From positions 248,001-312,000 of the forward strand of contig NZ_PVYW01000001.1 in the NCBI RefSeq assembly GCF_003001675.1: a DNA stretch of 64,000 nt, given 5' to 3'. This DNA is from Cohnella sp. SGD-V74 (lineage in GTDB: Bacteria; Bacillota; Bacilli; Paenibacillales; Paenibacillaceae). Positions 58,004-64,000 of the stretch are shown here, one piece after another. Under the pieces are notes generated by a model, which made no database searches, was not told where the DNA came from, and saw only the letters and a program-made list of their open reading frames with translations. Positions within the stretch are counted from its first letter, which is position 1. Every line of letters starts with the position of its first letter. Made by a program: the position numbers and the translations under genes.

Positions 58004-58864
58004 TTAAGATTGCCCCGCTTGCCGAATCGTGAACGAAGCCAGCACGACTTCGCGCATGGCCGCGACCGGCGCCGGTTGGCCGGTCCAGTATTCGAAGGCG
58101 TAAGCGCCTTGGTAAATAAACATGCCGAGACCGCCATGGATGCGGCAGCCTCTCTCCTCGGCCCCGCTGAGAAAAGCGGTCTTGAGAGGATTGTAAATCA
58201 AGTCGCTGGCGACCGCGCCCGGCTTCATCCAGGACGGGTCCATCGGCAGCTCGTCGACGTTCGGCGACATGCCCACGGAGGTCGTGTTAATGACGACGTC
58301 CGCTTCCGCGGCGACGCTCCGCAGACCGCTCCACGGAACGGCCGATATTCCCAGCTCCGCCGGAAACGAAGCAGCCAGCTCGGCGGCTCTCGCTTCCGTG
58401 CGGTTCGCGACGAAGACGGCAGCCGGTCCTTCTTGCGCGAGCGCCCATAGAATACCCCTGGCCGCTCCCCCCGCTCCGAGCACGACGATCGTCTTGCCGG
58501 ACAATTCGGGTTCGGCCTCTTCTTTCAGAGACCGGACGTAGCCGATGCCGTCGGTATTGTAGCCGATCAGCCGGCCGTTCTCGTTGACGATCGTATTGAC
58601 CGCGCCGGCGGCCCGGGCGCCTTCGCTGATTTCGTCGAGATACTTCATCACTTCGACTTTATGCGGAATCGTCACGTTCAGGCCGCGGAAGCCGAGGCCC
58701 CGCACGCCCGCGATCGCCTGCTCCAGACGTTCGGGCACGACGTGAAAAGCGGCGTAAGCGCCGTTGATGCCGATTTCCCGGAACGCGCGGTTCAGCATGA
58801 CCGGCGACTTCGAATGGCGAATCGGATCGCCGATCACTCCGAACATTAGCGTATGGCTGTCCAT
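58004..58864 (-). CDS. aroE: Shikimate dehydrogenase
   Basis: 286 aa. GVIGDPIRHSKSPVMLNRAF (residues 9-28) is the shikimate-binding N-terminus, NVTIPHKVEVMKYLDEISE carries the catalytic Lys/Asp region, and VVLGAGGAARGI binds NADP. It reduces 3-dehydroshikimate in aromatic biosynthesis. Confidence 0.96.
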   Translation of the reverse strand: MDSHTLMFGVIGDPIRHSKSPVMLNRAFREIGINGAYAAFHVVPERLEQAIAGVRGLGFRGLNVTIPHKVEVMKYLDEISEGARAAGAVNTIVNENGRLIGYNTDGIGYVRSLKEEAEPELSGKTIVVLGAGGAARGILWALAQEGPAAVFVANRTEARAAELAASFPAELGISAVPWSGLRSVAAEADVVINTTSVGMSPNVDELPMDPSWMKPGAVASDLIYNPLKTAFLSGAEERGCRIHGGLGMFIYQGAYAFEYWTGQPAPVAAMREVVLASFTIRQAGQS

Positions 58865-58900
58865 TGCTCGATCATTCCCCCTCTCCCGATGCAGCGGCCA

Positions 58901-58949
58901 GGGCGTGTATGCAACCTCCGAGGAAAGCAGCTGGTTTGCCTATACGCCC
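58901..58949. repeat. Inverted repeat between yqeH and aroE
   Basis: GGGCGTGTATGCAACC (58901-58916) faces GGTTTGCCTATACGCCC (58933-58949). The same core recurs at 60655-60672 upstream of yqeG. No T-run follows. Confidence 0.65.
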
Positions 58950-58977
58950 TAGGCCGTCCACGGGAATGAATCTCTCT

Positions 58978-60099
58978 CTACAATACGCTGTCACGCAGCA
59001 TGACTTTAATCCCCTTGGGTGCATGAACATCGATGACGGCTCCGGTCGTGCCGTTCACCTGAATCCATCCCAGTCCCGAAATAAACACGTCCTGCTCCGC
59101 ATTCCGCGGGACGCGCAGGCGGTGCCGGGTCCAGGCCGGGAACGAGTCCAAATCCTCTCGTCCGGGCGGGCTCAGCATCTCGCCCCGATGCTGGGCGTAC
59201 AGCTCGTCGGCGCGCTCCAGCTTCGTCCGGTGAATCGTAAGCCCTCCGGACACCTGCGCCGTGAACGATTGACGTTCCCCCTCGATGAAGTCGAATCGGG
59301 CCAACGCGCCGAAGAACAGCGTCTGGCCGGGGTTAAGCTGATACGTCATCGGCTTAAGCGGCTTGTCCGGAAGCAGCGCCGCCAAATCCTTGCGCGGCAC
59401 GATCTCCGACATTCGCCAATCGTAGACGATGCCCGGCGTGTCGATGATGCTCTTGCCGTCGTCCAGCGGAATGTGCACCGCGTCGAGCGTCGTGCCGGGA
59501 TACCGGGATACGGTCAGTTCCCGCTTCAGATCGCTGTAGTCGGAGATAAGCCGGTTGATCAGCGTGCTCTTGCCGACGTTGGTCGCGCCGACGACGTAGA
59601 CGTCGCGGCCTTGGCGATAAGTATTCACGGCGTCGACGACCCGGTCGAACCCGATGTTGCGGCGCGCGCTGCACAGCACGACGTCCGTCACCTTCAGCCC
59701 CTCTTCCCGCGCCTGCTTCTGCACCCAGTTGCGCAGCCGGTTCCAGTTCGTCACCGGAGGCAGCAGGTCGATCTTGTTCACGACGAGCAGCACCGGATTG
59801 TTGCCGACGAAGCGTTGCAGACCGGAGATCAGGCTGCCCTGGAAATCGAACAGGTCGACGATGTGGACGACGAGGCTGTCGGTGCCGGCGATGCCGCCGA
59901 GCAGCTTCAGGAACTCGTCCTGATCGACGGTAACGGAGGAAGCTTCATTATAATTTTTGATGCGGAAGCAGCGCTGGCATACGGCGCCTTCCTTGTTCAG
60001 CGAAGAGGCGGGCACGTACCCCGGCTTCTTCTGGTCTTCGCTTTGCAGCGCGATGCCGCAGCCCGTGCAGCGCGGAGGTCGATGCGGTTCACTTGCCAT
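58978..60099 (-). CDS. yqeH: Ribosome biogenesis GTPase YqeH
   Basis: 373 aa. N-terminal zinc finger CTGCGIALQ...VCQRCFRIKNY, then a circularly permuted GTPase with motif order G4-G1-G3: VVNKIDLLPP, GATNVGKSTLINRLI near residue 175, and DTPG. It functions in 30S maturation. Overlaps the yqeG stop by 11 nt. Confidence 0.95.
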   Translation of the reverse strand: MASEPHRPPRCTGCGIALQSEDQKKPGYVPASSLNKEGAVCQRCFRIKNYNEASSVTVDQDEFLKLLGGIAGTDSLVVHIVDLFDFQGSLISGLQRFVGNNPVLLVVNKIDLLPPVTNWNRLRNWVQKQAREEGLKVTDVVLCSARRNIGFDRVVDAVNTYRQGRDVYVVGATNVGKSTLINRLISDYSDLKRELTVSRYPGTTLDAVHIPLDDGKSIIDTPGIVYDWRMSEIVPRKDLAALLPDKPLKPMTYQLNPGQTLFFGALARFDFIEGERQSFTAQVSGGLTIHRTKLERADELYAQHRGEMLSPPGREDLDSFPAWTRHRLRVPRNAEQDVFISGLGWIQVNGTTGAVIDVHAPKGIKVMLRDSVL

Positions 60100-60625
60100 G
60101 CTGAGGTCCTCCCTTGTCCGGCCATAGCCCTTTCTTGCGAAGGCGGGCCAGCGCGATCTTCTCGATGCGGCGGTTGATCTGCGTCGCCCAGCCTTCTTCG
60201 GCCGGCGCGATCGGCGTTACCAATATCGTATGCAGCCCCGCGCGTCTTCCGCCGAGAACGTCGGTCAGCATCTGATCGCCGACGACGACCGCCTGTTCCG
60301 CGGGAAGCTCCATCAGCTTCAGGGCGCGCCTGAAAGCCGCTCCTGCTGGCTTGCGGGCTGCGGGAATATAAGGGATGCCGAGCGGCGCAGCGAACTTGCC
60401 GACGCGCGCGTCATTGTTGTTGGAAAGAATGACAACCCGAAATCCCCGCTCCTTGACGAGATCCAGCCAGCCGATCAGCTGCGGAGTCGCCAGCGGGGTT
60501 TTGGCGCTGACCAGCGTATTGTCAAGGTCCGTAATGATGCCGCGGATCCCTTGGGCGTGCAGTTCATTCAGATCGATCTCGTAAACGGTGTTCACGATCC
60601 GATCGGGAAGCAAACGCTTGAACAT
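60089..60625 (-). CDS. yqeG: YqeG family HAD phosphatase
   Basis: 178 aa. HAD IIIA-type motifs: GIITDLDNTLVSAKTP near residue 27, ILSNNND, and VVVGDQMLTDVLGGRRAGL. Homologues dephosphorylate phosphatidylglycerophosphate in some organisms, but the substrate is unproven here. The ATG at 60625 opens MFKRLLPDRIVNTVYEIDLN, the family start; 13 earlier codons are open. It heads the yqeG-yqeM operon. Confidence 0.92.
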   Translation of the reverse strand: MFKRLLPDRIVNTVYEIDLNELHAQGIRGIITDLDNTLVSAKTPLATPQLIGWLDLVKERGFRVVILSNNNDARVGKFAAPLGIPYIPAARKPAGAAFRRALKLMELPAEQAVVVGDQMLTDVLGGRRAGLHTILVTPIAPAEEGWATQINRRIEKIALARLRKKGLWPDKGGPQHGK

Positions 60626-60654
60626 CTTGAATAATGGCTCCTGTCTGCTAGAGC

Positions 60655-60672
60655 GGGTTTGCATACACGCCC
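60655..60672. repeat. Second copy of the GGTTTGCATACACGCCC motif upstream of yqeG
   Basis: GGGTTTGCATACACGCCC, the reverse complement of the left arm of the inverted repeat at 58901 with one extra base. Confidence 0.55.
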
Positions 60673-60718
60673 AAGCGGCTAATCTTCCTCAAAATATACC
60701 ATACCCCATGCGGCCTTG

Positions 60719-60777
60719 CAAAAAAAACAACCTGCCTCGCGAGTCGCGGCCGATATGACCGAGATGACCGAGGCAGG
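60719..60777 (-). terminator. Terminator of the TgpA-like gene
   Basis: CCTGCCTCG (60731-60739) pairs with CGAGGCAGG (60769-60777), with inner stem sequence, followed on the minus strand by a run of about nine U's. Confidence 0.88.
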
Positions 60778-60801
60778 CCGTTTCATCCATCGTTAGTCCG
60801 A

Positions 60802-63027
60802 TTATAACGCTTTGCGGATTTTCTCCGATACTTCGTTAAAAGAGGTCAGAAGCTGGCCGTCGCCTTGGCCTTCCCCGTATCTGGCCTGCTCGAACAGCCT
60901 CACCGCGCCTTCGAATTCCGCGCTTAAGGACGAGAACTTGCGGCTCCACCGTCCGAACGTTTCGCGAATCGTCTCGTGCGACTCCCTGCGCAGCCCTTGG
61001 CGATGCAGGAAAGAGAGCAGCCGTTCCATCTCGCGCACGACTCGCTGATTCGGCGTCGTTCCGCGATGGCGAAGACGGCTCCATACGTTCCTCGCGCGGC
61101 GGCTCTTGACGACGAACAACGTTGCCGCCGCGGCGACCAGCAAGGCGCCGACAGAGACGCTGGTAATCAACAGCCAGTTGTTCTCCACGACGACAACTTC
61201 GGGTTCGACGGGAGACGCGTCAACCGGCGCGCTCGACTCGATCGGTTCCGGCGCGTTCGCCGGACGAGGCTGCGGCACCGAGAAGCCGGACGTCGGCTCG
61301 AACGGAATCCAGCCGTAGCCTTCGAAGTACACTTCCGCCCAGGAGTGGGCGTCGGCGTTCCGAACCGTGTACGTTCCAGCGCCGAGAGGATCGGGCTCCA
61401 TGTCGGGTCCTCCGAAGCGAGCCCGCTCCATCGCGGCTTGATCGTATCCGGTCGCGTAGCCTTTCACCCATCGGGCGGGCAGCCCGATCGAACGAGCCAT
61501 GACGACGAACGACGTCGAGAAATAATCGCAATAGCCTTCCTGAATCTCGAACAGGAACGAGTCGACGATATCCCCGTTCCGGTCGGATTGGCGGGACAGG
61601 TCCGGCGTGTTCGTGTACGGATACGTTTGTTTCAAATATTGCTCCAGCGTCTTGGCGCGGTCGTAGGCGTTCGAGGCACCGCTCGTCTGCTCCGCGGCCA
61701 GATCGCGGACTCTCTGCGGCAGATCGTCCGGCAGCTGCAAATACGGAGTCAGGTCGACGCTGCTCGGAGCGGAAGGATCGAGATTGCGCAGCGCCTCCTC
61801 GTCCAGCACCGCCACTTCGGACACGACCGAATACGTCTGCACGCGCGACGTCTTGCCCCAGCGCAGCTCCCATTCGGCAGGATCCCACCTGAGTCCGGCG
61901 TTGTTGTCGCTCTTGAGATCGGTCACCGCCGCGGCGGGTCCGGCAGTGAACAGGACGGGCAGCTTGTCTCTGCGCTCGATTTTCACGGTCTGAACGACCT
62001 CGATCGTCTCTACGCCCTCGGCTCGCGGCGGATCCAGCTCATAGCTTGGAACTTCGCTGCCGATCTGAGCCTGGACGAGGGCGGGATTTTTGAGATCTTC
62101 CCAGCCTTTGCCCGTATAGACTGATTTGCTCTCCCCGCGCCAGTAGCTGCGCTGGGAAGTCGTAACGGTCATCACGGGTGAATAGTCGAATTGGAACCCT
62201 CCGCCGATCTTGCGGTCGTCCCGGCTATAGCCGGACAAGGAGGAACCGCTGCTTCCCGGCGCGTTCGCTCGCTGCACGCCGCCTTCCCCGGAGAATACCG
62301 GAACCTCGCGTCCCTGGGCTTCCGTCCAGATCGTATAGGGGTCTTCCAGAATGATCGGAGCGCGCGGCATCACGATTCCGCTCACCAGAACGATCGTAAT
62401 GATCAGAACGGCCGGGAACGCGATATCCAGCGGTCGTTCGGCCATCGCCTCCCAGCTGTCGGGATGACGGATTTGAAGCTGTCTGAGATGCAGAACGACG
62501 AGCCAGGCCAGGCCCGCGGTCACGATCCAGGCGATGTTGCGCCACAGCTCCAGCGGGAAGAACGAGTCGACGACCGCCATGACCATAATAGACAGCACGA
62601 TGATCGCGATCGCCCCGTTTCTTCTGGAGCCGATCCAGCCCAGAACGTGAACCGCGAGCAGAACTCCCGCCGCCAACTCGAAGAACGGATGGAACTGGGC
62701 GAGATGGAACGACAGAAATCCGTCGATTTGTTCCCATGACCTCCAGCTTTCCGGCCACCCTCCCCATTCGATCGGTATTTTCCACACAATCATTCCGGCA
62801 ATCGATCCGAGCTGCAAAATCAGTCTGACCCACAGCAGCCGGGTAAACAGCAACTCCGTAACCGCCGTTACGGCCAGCGCCCCGTAGATGACGGTGTACG
62901 TTTCTTCCCACCAATAATCGGAGAAGCACCGGATCAGCTGAAGCACGACGACAAGCGCCAAGAGTCGATGAAACCGCTCGAGCACGAGCCGTCTCCAGAA
63001 CCGTCCGGACAACAGAAGCTTCTTCAA
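60802..63027 (-). CDS. TgpA-like transglutaminase-family membrane protein
   Basis: 741 aa. About seven membrane helices in the first 230 residues, then an extracytoplasmic transglutaminase-like domain. Its catalytic Cys is in EGYCDYFSTSFVVMARSI near residue 515 and His in ADAHSWAEVYFEGYGWIPFE near 577. A membrane helix near 620 leads to a basic cytoplasmic tail. TgpA-type proteins occur with DUF58 and MoxR ATPases; their substrate is unknown. A TTG start at 63027 overlaps the DUF58 stop (TTGA), with GGGGGT upstream; a longer frame to 63105 reads through DUF58. Confidence 0.85.
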   Translation of the reverse strand: MKKLLLSGRFWRRLVLERFHRLLALVVVLQLIRCFSDYWWEETYTVIYGALAVTAVTELLFTRLLWVRLILQLGSIAGMIVWKIPIEWGGWPESWRSWEQIDGFLSFHLAQFHPFFELAAGVLLAVHVLGWIGSRRNGAIAIIVLSIMVMAVVDSFFPLELWRNIAWIVTAGLAWLVVLHLRQLQIRHPDSWEAMAERPLDIAFPAVLIITIVLVSGIVMPRAPIILEDPYTIWTEAQGREVPVFSGEGGVQRANAPGSSGSSLSGYSRDDRKIGGGFQFDYSPVMTVTTSQRSYWRGESKSVYTGKGWEDLKNPALVQAQIGSEVPSYELDPPRAEGVETIEVVQTVKIERRDKLPVLFTAGPAAAVTDLKSDNNAGLRWDPAEWELRWGKTSRVQTYSVVSEVAVLDEEALRNLDPSAPSSVDLTPYLQLPDDLPQRVRDLAAEQTSGASNAYDRAKTLEQYLKQTYPYTNTPDLSRQSDRNGDIVDSFLFEIQEGYCDYFSTSFVVMARSIGLPARWVKGYATGYDQAAMERARFGGPDMEPDPLGAGTYTVRNADAHSWAEVYFEGYGWIPFEPTSGFSVPQPRPANAPEPIESSAPVDASPVEPEVVVVENNWLLITSVSVGALLVAAAATLFVVKSRRARNVWSRLRHRGTTPNQRVVREMERLLSFLHRQGLRRESHETIRETFGRWSRKFSSLSAEFEGAVRLFEQARYGEGQGDGQLLTSFNEVSEKIRKAL

Positions 63028-64000
63028 GCCGATGCACCCCCTAGAGCCTGGGGCAGCCTGTCCAACTCGTTCACCGAGATGAACTCCCACTGCTTGGCCT
63101 GGCACAGCAGCTGCCAGTTGCGAACTTTGGCGGCAGCCTCCGCGGGCAAATGCTTATGGCCGATATGGATAATGCTCGGAACCATTCTCTTGCTTTCCAG
63201 AGCGTTCATCGCCGCCGACAGCTGTTCGTCCGCCGCCGATCCGATGACGACGATATGAACGCCCGACTCGTAACGCTCCGCCACCTGGCACAGCAGCTGG
63301 CCGATCGGCAGGCTGCCGTCCGCTTCGACGTCGACCAAATGCTGGAACACCTCGTCCTTGGACACCGGCGTGCGTCCTTCCCCGTACCAGCGTTCGGTTT
63401 GCCCGGCCGACACGAAGCCGATCGGCATGCCCCGGGAAATCGTCAGCTCCAGCAAGGAAGCGGCAGCCGACACGGCCAGCTCGAACTGGTCCGCGTACGG
63501 GTAAGATTGGGCGTTCCGGTCCAGCACGAAGACGACCCGAGGCAGCGCCTCTCTCTCGAACTCCTTCGATTTCCATTGCCCCGTCTTCGCCGTCGCGTTC
63601 CAATGAATGCGCGACAGCCGATCTCCGTGAATGTACTCCCGGACCCCGTCGATCTGCGTCGTTTCCCTTGCCCACAAAGAAGTGAACGTATGATGGAACA
63701 CGCCCCGCTGCGAACGGCGGAACAGCCGCCAGTCCTTCAGGGGAACGGTGCGGGGCAGCACTTGCACGTACAGCGGCTGATGAAACGAACCGCGATGCTC
63801 GAACAAGCCGAAGATGTCCCGCGTCGAGCAGTCGGTCTGCTGAAATTGATACCGGCCTCTGCGCAGCGGAGCAGTCTCGAACTGCACTTCGCCCCGCCGC
63901 TTGTAGTCCGGCACGAAAGACATCTCGTACAATTGCGCGTCGCCGCCGGTCGTGCGAACCAGCTTCTCCCGGACGATGACGTACGGGAGCGGCCAAAATC
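63024..64000 (-). CDS. DUF58 domain protein, N-terminus beyond window
   Basis: 325 codons are present, running off the right edge without its start (reading begins FWPLPYVIVREKLVRTTGGD). SRIHWNATAKTGQWKSKEFE, around the middle, is the DUF58 motif, followed by a von Willebrand-like fold (VVFVLDRNAQSYPYADQFEL). A MoxR-type ATPase gene is expected next, outside the window. Co-translated with the transglutaminase gene through a 4-nt overlap. Confidence 0.88.
   Translation of the reverse strand, partial: FWPLPYVIVREKLVRTTGGDAQLYEMSFVPDYKRRGEVQFETAPLRRGRYQFQQTDCSTRDIFGLFEHRGSFHQPLYVQVLPRTVPLKDWRLFRRSQRGVFHHTFTSLWARETTQIDGVREYIHGDRLSRIHWNATAKTGQWKSKEFEREALPRVVFVLDRNAQSYPYADQFELAVSAAASLLELTISRGMPIGFVSAGQTERWYGEGRTPVSKDEVFQHLVDVEADGSLPIGQLLCQVAERYESGVHIVVIGSAADEQLSAAMNALESKRMVPSIIHIGHKHLPAEAAAKVRNWQLLCQAKQWEFISVNELDRLPQALGGASA

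Overview
The window is bacterial chromosome from the Paenibacillaceae (Paenibacillus/Cohnella type). The evidence is a GC-rich Firmicute with AGGAGG-type ribosome binding sites, endospore genes (gpr, spoIIP, yqxA), competence genes (comEA/EB/EC/ER), CIRCE control of a hrcA-led heat-shock operon, a leuS T-box, and gene order matching the Bacillus subtilis yqeG-to-yqeV block with extra genes inserted. The genus is inferred. Long open frames antisense to real genes (for example opposite addB, mtaB and leuS) are by-products of high GC.

Layout, left to right. 1-3063: addB, running off the left edge. 3194-3880: an AT-rich orphan membrane protein. 4051-4400: an interspersed repeat built of 52-bp units. 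4482-10265: complete mrpABCDEFG Na+/H+ antiporter operon (minus), divergent from a KdpD-type universal-stress-domain gene. 11288-14086: a small unknown gene, an RlmI-type methyltransferase and a Na/Pi cotransporter. 14237-24539: the heat-shock and translation block in minus orientation, hrcA-grpE-dnaK-dnaJ, yfhD and a small gene, a nine-copy motif array, then prmA, an M50 protease, rsmE and mtaB. 24674-32637: GNAT, hemW, lepA, a MutS2-like gene without an Smr domain, yqxA and spoIIP. 32759-32980: a MITE-like hairpin. 33001-35581: gpr, rpsT (plus) and holA. 35861-39577: two back-to-back ECF sigma/anti-sigma pairs with readable autoregulatory promoters. 39574-45819: comEC, comEB, metY, comEA and divergent comER. 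46104-48835: leuS with its T-box. 48909-54212: TetR with an MMPL exporter, and a clostridial-looking PurA divergent from a LysR regulator. 54329-60625: yqeM, cvfB, rsfS, yqeK, nadD, yhbY, aroE, yqeH and yqeG, a conserved ribosome-assembly and metabolism operon. 60802-64000: a TgpA-like transglutaminase and a DUF58 protein, running off the right edge.

How the genes work together: most are housekeeping (protein folding, rRNA/tRNA/ribosomal-protein modification, ribosome assembly, DNA uptake, spore peptidoglycan lysis and germination proteolysis). I found no defence island, prophage, CRISPR array or intact insertion sequence. The most unusual material is non-coding: the 52-bp-unit element in two copies, each ending against an intrinsic terminator; the array of nine copies of a 19-bp motif in two opposed blocks upstream of prmA; the 222-bp hairpin element between gpr and spoIIP; and a long leader with an attenuator-like terminator just before the mutS-like gene.
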